This document shows, in pieces, positions 1-8,412 of a stretch of DNA of 8,562 nucleotides. Made by a program: the position numbers and the translations under genes. The notes beneath the pieces are model-generated. The model made no database searches. It was not told the origin of the DNA and saw only the letters and a program-made list of their open reading frames with translations. The first letter of the stretch is position 1. The number at the start of each line of letters is the position of its first letter. The stretch comes from Planctomycetota bacterium. Lineage in GTDB: Bacteria; Planctomycetota; Phycisphaerae; WQYP01. The stretch lies in NCBI GenBank assembly GCA_021826605.1, contig JAKAZF010000088.1:1-8562 (forward strand), written 5' to 3'.

Positions 1-6
1 CCGATC

Positions 7-25
7 TTGGCCGGTTTCAGGCCAA
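7..25. repeat. short hairpin TTGGCC/GGCCAA
   Basis: Six-base arms, TTGGCC at 7-12 and GGCCAA at 20-25, enclose a 7-nt loop. The same TTGGCC/GGCCAA motif recurs in both arms of the larger stem just to the right (39-44 and 121-126), so this hairpin may belong to the same structured intergenic unit. No T-tract follows on either strand, so it is not a canonical terminator. The function is unknown. Confidence 0.4.
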
Positions 26-32
26 CCCTATG

Positions 33-130
33 GGAGGGGGCCAAGGGGCCGTGGGCTTTGTCGCTCTTCGTCAACGTATGTATCCATACGTAATCCTCCT
101 CGCTTCGCGCCCACAACCCCTTGGCCCTCC
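33..130. repeat. large imperfect stem-loop, gene-free
   Basis: Positions 33-56 pair with 109-130. GTGGGC (51-56) pairs with GCCCAC (109-114). A 2x2 mismatch follows (49-50 against 115-116). Then GGGCCAAGGGG (38-48) pairs with CCCCTTGGCCC (117-127), and after a 2-nt bulge GGA (33-35) pairs with TCC (128-130). The 52-nt apical region contains its own hairpin, ACGTATG (74-80) with CATACGT (85-91) around a 4-nt loop. The structure sits downstream of the - strand receiver gene and directly abuts the palindromic repeat at 132-165, so the two may form one composite element. It could be a structured RNA, a gene-end processing signal or a non-autonomous mobile repeat. I recognise no known RNA family in it. 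Confidence 0.5.
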
Positions 131-131
131 G

Positions 132-165
132 TCCACCCGTAATTATGGGTGGAACAGGGCACTAG
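132..165 (-). repeat. palindromic dispersed repeat, copy 1
   Basis: These 34 nt match positions 5672-5705 at 33 of 34 bases in inverted orientation. The inner part (132-153) is an inverted repeat TCCACCC...GGGTGGA around an AT-rich centre, with one mismatch at 139/146. The outer sequence GGAACAGGGCACTAG is kept only on the right-hand side in this copy, while copy 2 keeps the corresponding left-hand arm. Merging the two gives an inferred ancestral palindrome of about 46 nt that starts and ends in CTAG. Read on the - strand, the copy begins 9 nt after the stop codon of the receiver gene. No T-tract follows, so an ordinary Rho-independent terminator is not supported, although an mRNA 3'-end role remains possible. 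Confidence 0.75.
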
Positions 166-174
166 CTCTCCCCT

Positions 175-555
175 CTATTTCGCACGATCTGCCGCCAATA
201 TCTCACGCACATGTTCCGCTGTTTGCGGCAAGTGTATTCCCGCCTTGCCAAAACCCTGAACCGCCCCCGCCGCCAGCGCGCCGGCCTGGGCTTCGGGAAG
301 GTTGCTTACCAGCATCACCGGCGGGCAATTTGGAATTTTACACAACCGCTGGATCAGATCGATCCCGCTTGAACCGTCGGCATCAAGAATGCGATTGACC
401 AGCACCAACTGATATGGGTTTTGCCGCACCAGTTTCTCCGCTTCCGCGCCGGTTGCCGCGGACTCCACAGTGGCCGAAACAATATGTTGGAGAAAATCTA
501 CAATGGCGGCGTGATCAAATCCGCATTGCCCGATATCCAGTATACGCACGTTCAT
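175..555 (-). CDS. single-domain receiver protein lacking phosphoacceptor Asp
   Basis: This gene encodes 126 residues. I chose the ATG at 555 because AAGGAA lies 5 nt upstream on the - strand and because the receiver fold begins there (NVRILDIGQ as strand 1). An upstream in-frame start at 690 would add 45 residues without domain features and would cross the promoter region. The protein is about the length of one CheY-like receiver domain, with no output domain. Strand 3 reads QLVLVNRIL, so Asn54 stands where the phosphorylated Asp is expected (codon AAT). The N-terminal acidic pair is reduced to a single Asp7. The conserved Ser/Thr (Ser84, in MLVSN) and Lys (Lys104, after AGAVQGFG) are present. 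It therefore looks like a pseudo-receiver acting by protein-protein contact rather than phosphotransfer. It is divergent from the kdp operon; a link to potassium control is only suggested by position. It is not KdpE, which has a DNA-binding domain. Confidence 0.75.
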   Translation of the reverse strand: MNVRILDIGQCGFDHAAIVDFLQHIVSATVESAATGAEAEKLVRQNPYQLVLVNRILDADGSSGIDLIQRLCKIPNCPPVMLVSNLPEAQAGALAAGAVQGFGKAGIHLPQTAEHVREILAADRAK

Positions 556-587
556 GAAAATTCCTTTCAACACATCACTGCCTGAAA

Positions 588-596
588 AGTATAGCA
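588..596 (-). promoter_or_regulatory. candidate extended -10 for receiver gene
   Basis: On the - strand the sequence TGCTATACT (596 to 588) matches an extended -10 element, with TATACT at five of six consensus positions. It lies about 32 nt upstream of the chosen start codon, leaving a short leader that contains the AAGGAA site. No convincing -35 is visible, which is tolerable with an extended -10. The call rests on sequence inspection only. Confidence 0.35.
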
Positions 597-689
597 GATT
601 TGGCCGTTTCGATGGAACTTTGTGGCGCGACAACTCAACCACCAGGGCGATATTCCTTTTTCGCTGCCTGAGGGTACACCGCTTAATCA

Positions 690-723
690 ACGCTACTGGG
701 ATAGTGCACTATCCCAGTAGCGT
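690..723. repeat. perfect 34-nt palindrome
   Basis: The arms ACGCTACTGGGATAGTG (690-706) and CACTATCCCAGTAGCGT (707-723) are exact reverse complements with no spacer, centred on TGCA. As DNA it is a large two-fold symmetric site; as RNA it would form a long hairpin with a minimal loop. It lies 134 nt upstream of the receiver start and about 260 nt upstream of the first kdp ORF. No T-tract follows on either side. It shares no extended sequence with the repeat at 132-165 and 5672-5705. It may be an operator, a boundary between the divergent transcripts, or a different dispersed palindromic element. Confidence 0.8.
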
Positions 724-730
724 AGGATTA

Positions 731-755
731 ATTGGGGCGGCAATATTCGCCCAAT
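731..755. repeat. hairpin ATTGGGGCG/CGCCCAAT
   Basis: ATTGGGGCG at 731-739 pairs with CGCCCAAT at 748-755 if one G is bulged, giving about 8 base pairs around an 8-nt loop. It starts 8 nt after the perfect palindrome. It is not followed by a T-tract that would make a strong terminator. The function is unknown. Confidence 0.35.
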
Positions 756-868
756 GAATTGTGATTTTTCCCACGCCCGCATAAAAACTTCGGCCTCGTC
801 CAGCCGCATGGTGAAAACCGTGGCCGTGGTTTTGGGTACAACCGGCCCAATTCCATGAAAAGCTCACA

Positions 869-907
869 TTTTTACGCAATCTTTATATCTTTGCCCCACT
901 TTTTTAC
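869..907 (+). promoter_or_regulatory. T-rich phased boxes, candidate KdpE site
   Basis: Three T-rich boxes lie on the + strand: TTTTTAC (869-875), CTTTATAT (881-888) and TTTTTTAC (900-907). Their TTTA cores end at 874, 885 and 906, offsets of 11 and 21 nt, which puts all three on about the same face of the helix. OmpR-family regulators bind direct repeats with this kind of phasing, and the Escherichia coli KdpE site, as I remember it, is also a T-rich TTTATA/TTTTACA sequence just upstream of the kdp promoter. The assignment is inferred from position and pattern, and kdpE itself is not in the window. Confidence 0.35.
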
Positions 908-913
908 AGCATC

Positions 914-941
914 TTGATATCACACCGGATAAAACCATAGC
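914..941 (+). promoter_or_regulatory. candidate kdp operon promoter
   Basis: TTGATA at 914-919 matches the sigma-70-type -35 at five of six positions. After a 16-nt spacer, CATAGC at 936-941 is a poor -10 (three of six). A weak -10 is usual for promoters that need an activator, and the T-rich boxes lie directly upstream of the -35. A start near 948 would leave a leader of about 35 nt before the first small ORF. This is tentative. Confidence 0.3.
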
Positions 942-981
942 TGTGCAACACGCAATGCGCGTGCTAATAAGGAGTGCTCTT

Positions 982-1071
982 ATGGACGCTTTGTATGTCG
1001 GTGGACTGATTGTATTGCTGGCGCTGACGTGGGCGCTGGTCAAGCTGTGTGAATTTTTAGGAGATCGATGA
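982..1071 (+). CDS. 29-aa membrane peptide upstream of kdpF
   Basis: The ORF starts at ATG 982, preceded by AAGGAG at 969-974 with a 7-nt spacer, a strong ribosome binding site. It encodes MDALYVGGLIVLLALTWALV followed by KLCEFLGDR: one hydrophobic segment (about residues 5-20) and a short charged tail with one cysteine. Its stop overlaps the kdpF start (TGATG), so the two are probably translationally coupled. I believe similar mini-ORFs ending in a Cys-Glu-containing tail precede kdpF in other bacterial kdp operons, but I could not verify this. It is not kdpF itself, because the next ORF fits that family much better. A role as an extra single-span subunit or regulator of the Kdp complex is inferred from position only. 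The ribosome binding site and the tight coupling make real translation likely. Confidence 0.7.
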   Translation: MDALYVGGLIVLLALTWALVKLCEFLGDR

Positions 1072-1160
1072 TGAGTGTCATGGACTGGATCGGCCTGGTG
1101 CTTGCGGGTGCCATTTTGATTTACTTGATTATCGCAATGCTTTTTCCGGAGAAATTCTAA
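1071..1160 (+). CDS. kdpF: KdpF, small subunit of K+-transporting ATPase
   Basis: This 29-residue peptide begins MSVMDWIGLVLAGAILIYLI and ends IAMLFPEKF. One transmembrane helix (about residues 6-24) is followed by the short Pro-Glu-Lys-Phe tail often seen in KdpF. KdpF lies against KdpA in the membrane and stabilises the KdpFABC complex. GGAG at 1060-1063 is 7 nt upstream of ATG 1071, which is why I prefer it over ATG 1068 (one residue longer) and ATG 1080 (three residues shorter). The start overlaps the previous stop by one base, and the stop overlaps the kdpA start by one base (TAATG). Such tight coupling fits fixed-ratio synthesis of complex subunits. Confidence 0.85.
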   Translation: MSVMDWIGLVLAGAILIYLIIAMLFPEKF

Positions 1161-2938
1161 TGACTCCCAATGCGTGGATACAAATGCTTGTGTTTCTGCT
1201 GGTGCTGGTGGCACTGGTTAAACCGCTGGGCGCTTTTATGGCGCGGGTCTATGAAGGCCAACCGTGTGGGCTGGATAAGCCGCTGGGTTGGCTGGAGCGG
1301 CTGACATATCGGGTCGGTGGCATCCATCCGGATCAGCCCATGACATGGAAGACCTATGTGATCGCGGTACTGCTGTTTAATCTGCTCGGCGGCCTGGCGG
1401 TTTATGCTTTGCAACGGGTGCAAGGTTCTCTGCCGCTGAATCCAGAACATCTTGGAGCGGTATCGCCTGATCTGGCGTGGAATACCGCGATCAGCTTTAT
1501 CAGCAACACAAACTGGCAGAGTTACAACGGCGAATTGGCCATGAGTTACTTAACTCAGATGCTGGGCCTGACGGTACAGAACTTTGTCTCGGCCGCCACG
1601 GGCATGGCGGTGCTGGTGGCACTCATTCGCGGCATCCGCGGAAAACAGACGGAAAACCTGGGAAATTTCTGGGTGGATCTGGTCCGCAGCACATTGTATA
1701 TCCTGCTGCCACTATCATTTATTCTCGCACTGTTTCTGGTTTCCCAGGGTGTGGTGCAAACGCTCTCGCCATATAAACAAGTCTCTCTGATGCAGCCCGT
1801 CAGCTATGTGCAATCCACGACCGATGCGGCGGGAAAAACCATTAACCAAACTGTATGGGTGAAACATCAGATATTGCCCTTAGGCCCCGCGGCTTCGCAA
1901 ATTGCCATCAAGCAATTGGGCACGAACGGCGGCGGATTTTTCGGCGTCAATTCCGCCCATCCGTATGAAAACCCCAATCCATTGAGCAATTTTCTGGAAG
2001 TGTTGGCGATTCTCCTGATTCCCGCGGCGCTTTGTTACACCTTTGGCCGCATGGTCGGTGATACGCGGCAGGGCTGGGCCATTTTCGCGGCGATGATGAT
2101 CATATTTGTGCCGCTCATGATTGGCTGCGTGTGGGCCGAACATGCCGGTAATCCGAAAATGGCGACACTGGGCGTGAACCAAACGCCATCGGCGCTAATG
2201 TCCGGTGGCAACATGGAGGGGAAGGAAACACGATTCGGCGTTACCGATTCCGCAATATGGGCCACTGCCACCACCGCCGCTTCCAACGGATCCGTCAATT
2301 CCATGCATGACTCGTATACACCTCTGGGCGGATTGGTGCCCATGTGGCTGATGGAATTGGGTGAGGTAATTTTCGGCGGCGTAGGGTCCGGCCTCTACGG
2401 CATGTTGATGTTTGTCATCGTTGCGGTCTTTATCGCCGGGCTGATGGTGGGCCGCACACCGGAATATCTGGGCAAAAAAATCGAAGCCTTCGAAATGAAA
2501 ATGGCGTCGCTGTCGGTACTCATACCGCCCGCACTGGTACTGGCCACCGCCGCTGTCGCTTCCGTTACCGTTATGGGTACCAGTGCGTTGGGAAATCCCG
2601 GTGCGCATGGCTTTTCGGAAATTCTTTACTGGGCCAGTTCGGTGGCGAATAACAACGGCAGCGCATTTGCCGGGTTGAGTACCAATACGCTTTTTTACAA
2701 TATTGTCGGCGGCGCGGCAATGTGGGTTTCGCGCTATTGGCTGATTGTGGTGACGTTGGCCCTGGCCGGGTCACTGGCCCGCAAAAAACAAATCCCTGTA
2801 TCCAGTGGAACGCTTCCCACGCACAATGCCCTGTTCACCTGCTGGCTGGTCGCGACGGTTGTCCTGATCGGAGCATTGACATTTTTGCCCGCACTGGCGC
2901 TGGGGCCTATTGTGGAATATCTGCATCTCTGGCATTGA
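1160..2938 (+). CDS. kdpA: KdpA, potassium-translocating subunit of KdpFABC
   Basis: The 592-residue membrane protein belongs to the potassium transporter superfamily and forms the K+ selectivity filter and entry path of the Kdp pump. The four pore-loop regions are visible: [10 protein letters not shown] (116-125), [18 protein letters not shown] (255-272), [15 protein letters not shown] (371-385) and [12 protein letters not shown] (496-507). [14 protein letters not shown] (401-414) and [12 protein letters not shown] (431-442) are further family signatures. Hydrophobic stretches throughout fit the usual ten-helix topology. It is somewhat longer than the E. coli protein (about 557 residues), largely through an extended loop near residues 205-238 before the second pore loop. 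The start overlaps the kdpF stop, and GGAG at 1148-1151 sits 8 nt upstream. The gene looks intact. Confidence 0.98.
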   Translation: MTPNAWIQMLVFLLVLVALVKPLGAFMARVYEGQPCGLDKPLGWLERLTYRVGGIHPDQPMTWKTYVIAVLLFNLLGGLAVYALQRVQGSLPLNPEHLGAVSPDLAWNTAISFISNTNWQSYNGELAMSYLTQMLGLTVQNFVSAATGMAVLVALIRGIRGKQTENLGNFWVDLVRSTLYILLPLSFILALFLVSQGVVQTLSPYKQVSLMQPVSYVQSTTDAAGKTINQTVWVKHQILPLGPAASQIAIKQLGTNGGGFFGVNSAHPYENPNPLSNFLEVLAILLIPAALCYTFGRMVGDTRQGWAIFAAMMIIFVPLMIGCVWAEHAGNPKMATLGVNQTPSALMSGGNMEGKETRFGVTDSAIWATATTAASNGSVNSMHDSYTPLGGLVPMWLMELGEVIFGGVGSGLYGMLMFVIVAVFIAGLMVGRTPEYLGKKIEAFEMKMASLSVLIPPALVLATAAVASVTVMGTSALGNPGAHGFSEILYWASSVANNNGSAFAGLSTNTLFYNIVGGAAMWVSRYWLIVVTLALAGSLARKKQIPVSSGTLPTHNALFTCWLVATVVLIGALTFLPALALGPIVEYLHLWH

Positions 2939-2987
2939 CCGGATAATTTTATACCTGAATGTTTTTCTGATTGGAGTTGAAATTACC

Positions 2988-5054
<2,067 letters not shown>

Positions 5055-5079
5055 ACATTGGTAACGAAAGGATTCATTT

Positions 5080-5694
5080 ATGTGGTCTCAATGTCGTCCC
5101 GCGATTGTTGTCTTTCTGATTCTCACCGCTGTAACAGGTCTGGCATATCCTCTGCTTGTTACCGGAATTGCCGCTGTAGCTTTTCCGTGGCAGGCCAACG
5201 GCAGCGTCTTAAAAAACAGTGCCGGCCAAGCCATCGGGTCACGTCTCATCGGCCAATATTTTTCCGATCCCAGGTATTTCTGGCCTCGACCATCGGCAAC
5301 ATCGCCAGTGCCTTATACCTCATTCAATGGCCCCCTGGGTGATTGCGGCACGGGTTCCAATCTGGGGCCGACCAATCCCGCTCTTTTTGCCGCGGTAACA
5401 CGCCGAGTCGCGCGGCTCCGGGCGGCTGATCCCACGGAAAAAGGGCCGGTACCCGTGGATCTGGTAACCTCCAGTGCCAGTGGATTGGACCCGGACATCA
5501 GCCCGGCGGCGGCATATTATCAGGTGGCCCGCGTAGCCAACGCTCGGGGTTTGCCCGTTGCGGAAGTCGAAACGCTGGTAAAACACTTTTGTCAGCGGCG
5601 AGATTTTGGCATTCTCGGCGCACCAAGAGTTAATGTGCTGGAACTGAATTTGGCTTTGGATCGATTATCATCTAGTGCCCTGTTCCACCCGTAA
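5080..5694 (+). CDS. kdpC: KdpC, accessory subunit of KdpFABC
   Basis: The 204-residue protein has one N-terminal transmembrane helix (about residues 8-36, ending in the YPLLVTG region) and an extracytoplasmic domain. Family motifs are GQYFSDPRYFWPRPSAT (58-74), GSNLGPTNPAL (92-102), VPVDLVTSSASGLDPDIS (124-141) and VNVLELNLALD (184-194). KdpC is required for a working Kdp complex and raises its apparent ATP affinity. AAAGGA at 5067-5072 lies 7 nt upstream of ATG 5080, 25 nt after kdpB. The 3' end is odd: the family normally ends shortly after the LALD motif, but here the frame runs into the palindromic repeat at 5672-5716. The repeat encodes the tail SALFHP and supplies the TAA stop exactly at its centre. 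The core domain is intact, so the protein is probably functional. Confidence 0.96.
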   Translation: MWSQCRPAIVVFLILTAVTGLAYPLLVTGIAAVAFPWQANGSVLKNSAGQAIGSRLIGQYFSDPRYFWPRPSATSPVPYTSFNGPLGDCGTGSNLGPTNPALFAAVTRRVARLRAADPTEKGPVPVDLVTSSASGLDPDISPAAAYYQVARVANARGLPVAEVETLVKHFCQRRDFGILGAPRVNVLELNLALDRLSSSALFHP

Positions 5695-5716
5695 TTACGG
5701 GTGGAACAGGAAACTA
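5672..5716 (+). repeat. palindromic dispersed repeat, copy 2, at kdpC end
   Basis: Positions 5679-5710 are a perfect 32-nt palindrome: CCTGTTCCACCC (5679-5690), centre GTAATTAC (5691-5698), and GGGTGGAACAGG (5699-5710). With two mismatches the symmetry extends to 5673-5716 (TAGT...ACTA). Positions 5672-5705 match copy 1 (132-165) at 33 of 34 bases, inverted. Both copies face the same way relative to the gene they follow. This copy overlaps the last six kdpC codons plus the stop and ends 29 nt before the kdpD start. On the transcript it would form a strong hairpin between the transport genes and the sensor gene, which could stabilise upstream mRNA or reduce kdpD expression. No T-tract follows, so complete termination is unlikely. 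Confidence 0.85.
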
Positions 5717-5745
5717 AGGCATTCAAAGACTGATCGGTGACAATC

Positions 5746-8412
5746 ATGGAACAACCGGATCGCCCCAATCCCGATGCACTGCTTCGCCAGGTCAACAGGC
5801 AGGAAGAATCTCTGCGCCGAGGCAAGCTGAAAATATTATTCGGTGCTTCCGCCGGCGTCGGAAAAACCTATGCCATGCTGGAGGAAGCGCAACGACGGGC
5901 GATTGACGGCGTGCGTGTATTGGTTGGATATGCCGAACCGCATATTCGCCCGGAAACCGAATCACTGCTTTTAGGCCTGGATATTCTCCCGTACAAAATG
6001 GTGGAATACCGCGGAGCCACGCTCAAAGAGTTCGACCTTGACGCGGCCTTGGATAAGTGCCCGGAACTGATTTTGGTTGATGAACTTGCGCATACCAACG
6101 CTCCGGGAATGCGTCATGCCAAACGCTGGCAGGACGTGGCGGAACTTCTTGCCGCCGGCATTGACGTATCTACCACCCTCAATGTCCAGCATTTGGAATC
6201 GGTCAATGACATTGTGGAGCGGGCCACCGGTGTAAAGGTTCAGGAAACACTTCCGGATTCAGTCTTTCAAAGCGCGGACGAAGTGCAGCTTGTGGATTTG
6301 CCGCCGGAAAAACTCATCGAGCGCCTGCAGGAAGGGAAAATCTATTCACCGGACCGCGCTACCTCGGCCCTGCGGCATTTTTTTACACTGGGAAATCTGC
6401 TGGCCCTGCGCGAATTGGCGTTACGACGCACAGCCGATCGCATCAATCAGGATATTGACACGCTGCGACAGGGCGATACCTCCGCCCGCGCATCGGCGGT
6501 GTCTGAACGCATTTTAGTGTGCGTTGGCCCAAGTCCATTTTCCGCCAATCTAGTGCGCACGGCGGCGCGCATGGCCGCCGCATGGAAGGCTCCCTGGATC
6601 GCCGTTTACGTTGAAACCGCCAAATCTCCCGGCCTATCCGAATCAGATCGGCTGCGCGTGGCGCACACGCTGAATTTAGCCGAGCAGCTCGGCGGCGAAG
6701 CTGTAACACTTTCCGGTTTGCATCCCGATCAGGAAATCATCGCCTATGCCAAAACGCGGCATGTGGCTCGGATAATCGTTGGCAAACCGGCGGATCGCGG
6801 CTGGCGGCGCTGGATCAGACGGTCATTTGTAGACCGTCTGATCCAGCGCAGTGGTGACATTCATCTTGAATTGATCCGTGAAGACGCCGAGCCAACTGCG
6901 CCATTGCCCGTAAAACCAACCCGGCACTGGGATCGACGGGGAATAACATGGGCCATCGGTGTTGTCGCTTTCAATACGGCGTTGGGCATTTTTCTTTATC
7001 ATTCGCTGGGCCTGTCTGATATCAACGTCATCATGTTTTATCTGCTCGGCGTGATCTGGATTTCCGCCCGTCACAGCCGCGCGGCGGGCATCGTTACCGC
7101 CGTTCTGAGCGTCGCCGCCTTCGATTTCACCGTGGTGCCCCCCTACTACTCCTTCGCCGTTTCCGATACGCAATATCTGCTCACCTTCGCCGCCATGCTC
7201 GTCACCGGTGTCTACATCAGCACGCTCACCGCCCGACTGCGGGATTTAGAACGCCTGTCCCGGGCGCGCGAGCAACGCACCGAGTCGCTGCTGCGCTTAA
7301 GTCGGGAATTGCTGCTCTGTCCGGATCATAACGCCCTGCTCCATGTTTCAATTGGGCACATCATGGAATTCTTCGCCTCTCCGGCGGGCGTATTTCTCCC
7401 TGATGCTGCTGGCCGGCCCGCATTAACTTACGGTTCACCTGAATTAAAGATTGATGATAAAGAACTTGGTGTGGCGGATTGGGTCATCCGCCATGGTGAA
7501 AAAGCCGGTGCCGCTACTTCCACTCTGCCATCCGCCGGGGCCATCTATCTGCCGCTCAAAGGCGTGAAATCAACACTCGGTGCCTTGTGTGTTGTTCCAT
7601 TGACGCCGGTTCAGTTCACCCATCCTGATGAATTGCGCACGCTGGAAGCCTTCACCGCGCAGATCGCCGTGGCATTGGAACGCATGATGCTCTCGGAAGA
7701 ATCGCACCGTGCCTGGGAACGCACCGAACTTGAAGTACTCCGCAACACACTTTTATCTGCCGTTTCCCATGATCTCCGCACACCCCTGGCCGCAATCACC
7801 GGCTCTGCCGACAGCATCCTTCAAGCTGGAGCGTCCATGTCCGCGGCCACCCGCGACGAATTGCTGAATACCATTTCCCGTGAATCGCAACGCATGGAGG
7901 ACCTGATCGGAAAACTTCTGGAGATGACCCGTTTGGAATCAGGAAATCCCGTCATTCAAAAGGACATCGTCGATGTGCGGGAGGTCATCATCTCCGCTGT
8001 GGCCCGATGGCGAAATAACGACCAGCACCGTGAATTCAAGGTTATTATTCCCGAATCTCTTCCAACGGTTTGCGGCGATCCGGTACTCATTGAACAGGTT
8101 CTGTCCAACCTGATTGAAAACGCCCTGGCGCACGCTCCAACCCAGACGCCCATTGAAATCAACGCCGTAGCGCGCGCAAATTCCATTCTCATTCGCGTCA
8201 TGGATCGCGGCCCCGGCCTGCCGCCCCATGATACCCAGCGCATTTTTGAGAAGTTTTTCCGCGGACAATCCTCATCCCATCACATCGGCCTTGGTCTGGG
8301 CCTGGCCATCTGCAAGGCCATCATCCAACTCCACCAAGGCACCATTACCGCCCGCAACCGCGACGGCGGCGGCGCGGAATTTCAGATAACAATTCCGATC
8401 TCTGGCGATTAA
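5746..8412 (+). CDS. kdpD: KdpD, osmosensitive K+ channel sensor histidine kinase
   Basis: The 888-residue sensor kinase is close to E. coli KdpD in length (894). Domains in order: N-terminal KdpD domain with Walker A GASAGVGKT (33-41) and Walker-B-like LILVDELAHTN (108-118), then RWQDVAELLAAGIDV and NVQHLES; a universal-stress-protein-like domain (about 255-378); a membrane block of four helices (about 400-495); a GAF-like region (about 525-650); the dimerisation/phosphoacceptor domain with SHDLRTPL (674-681, His675); and the ATPase domain with N box NLIENALAHA (788-797), DRGPGL (820-825) and GLGLGLAI (848-855). It normally autophosphorylates and passes the phosphate to KdpE. ATG 5746 is preferred, with GGTGA at 5736-5740; an in-frame GTG at 5737 would add three residues. 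The ribosome binding site is weaker than those of the transport genes. An exact 18-bp inverted repeat lies within the codons for residues 354-368. Confidence 0.97.
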   Translation: MEQPDRPNPDALLRQVNRQEESLRRGKLKILFGASAGVGKTYAMLEEAQRRAIDGVRVLVGYAEPHIRPETESLLLGLDILPYKMVEYRGATLKEFDLDAALDKCPELILVDELAHTNAPGMRHAKRWQDVAELLAAGIDVSTTLNVQHLESVNDIVERATGVKVQETLPDSVFQSADEVQLVDLPPEKLIERLQEGKIYSPDRATSALRHFFTLGNLLALRELALRRTADRINQDIDTLRQGDTSARASAVSERILVCVGPSPFSANLVRTAARMAAAWKAPWIAVYVETAKSPGLSESDRLRVAHTLNLAEQLGGEAVTLSGLHPDQEIIAYAKTRHVARIIVGKPADRGWRRWIRRSFVDRLIQRSGDIHLELIREDAEPTAPLPVKPTRHWDRRGITWAIGVVAFNTALGIFLYHSLGLSDINVIMFYLLGVIWISARHSRAAGIVTAVLSVAAFDFTVVPPYYSFAVSDTQYLLTFAAMLVTGVYISTLTARLRDLERLSRAREQRTESLLRLSRELLLCPDHNALLHVSIGHIMEFFASPAGVFLPDAAGRPALTYGSPELKIDDKELGVADWVIRHGEKAGAATSTLPSAGAIYLPLKGVKSTLGALCVVPLTPVQFTHPDELRTLEAFTAQIAVALERMMLSEESHRAWERTELEVLRNTLLSAVSHDLRTPLAAITGSADSILQAGASMSAATRDELLNTISRESQRMEDLIGKLLEMTRLESGNPVIQKDIVDVREVIISAVARWRNNDQHREFKVIIPESLPTVCGDPVLIEQVLSNLIENALAHAPTQTPIEINAVARANSILIRVMDRGPGLPPHDTQRIFEKFFRGQSSSHHIGLGLGLAICKAIIQLHQGTITARNRDGGGAEFQITIPISGD
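6807..6849. repeat. perfect 18-bp inverted repeat inside kdpD
   Basis: The left arm GCGCTGGATCAGACGGTC (6807-6824) and the right arm GACCGTCTGATCCAGCGC (6832-6849) are exact reverse complements separated by a 7-nt loop (6825-6831). It lies fully in coding sequence and specifies RRWIRRSFVDRLIQR, the end of the universal-stress-protein-like domain. The encoded residues resemble the usual family pattern (Trp-Arg...Ser-Phe-x-Asp-Arg-Leu), so this is not an inserted element; the symmetry arose within native codons. The mRNA would form a very stable hairpin. The left arm uses AGA for Arg while neighbouring arginines use CGN codons. Confidence 0.85.

Larger units (their letters stand above)
556..981. 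other. divergent intergenic region between receiver gene and kdp operon
   Basis: These 426 nt separate the divergent receiver gene from the first small ORF of the kdp operon. They hold a candidate promoter for each direction, the perfect palindrome at 690-723, a hairpin at 731-755, T-rich boxes at 869-907, and a short inverted repeat AAAACC (814-819) / GGTTTT (828-833). The stretch 756-868 otherwise shows nothing I can assign. Open frames crossing this region have no recognisable domain and no well-placed ribosome binding site. Confidence 0.6.

Noticed and set aside
1..174. tRNA, CRISPR array or attachment site at the left edge
   Set aside because: There are no regularly spaced direct repeats, no cloverleaf and no integrase. 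The pairing seen is explained by nested inverted repeats.
30..398. Open frame of about 120 codons on the + strand overlapping the receiver gene
   Set aside because: It crosses the structured gene-free region and runs antisense to the receiver gene. The product is proline-rich low-complexity sequence with no domain.
556..690. N-terminal extension of the receiver protein by 45 residues
   Set aside because: The extension has no domain features, overlaps a candidate extended -10, and the internal ATG at 555 has a well-spaced AAGGAA site at the start of the fold.
864..1214. - strand open frame across the kdp promoter and the small ORFs
   Set aside because: It overlaps the candidate promoter, the two small membrane ORFs and the start of kdpA, and shows no family features.
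2910..2987. Upstream extension of KdpB by 26 residues
   Set aside because: It would overlap the kdpA end and add a non-family hydrophobic segment. The ATG at 2988 has a GGAG site and matches the usual KdpB N-terminus.
5679..5710. Palindrome as a Rho-independent terminator after kdpC
   Set aside because: The symmetry is strong, but no T-tract follows on either strand, and kdpD must be transcribed from somewhere with no clear promoter in the 51-nt gap. A partial attenuating or stabilising role is kept as possible.
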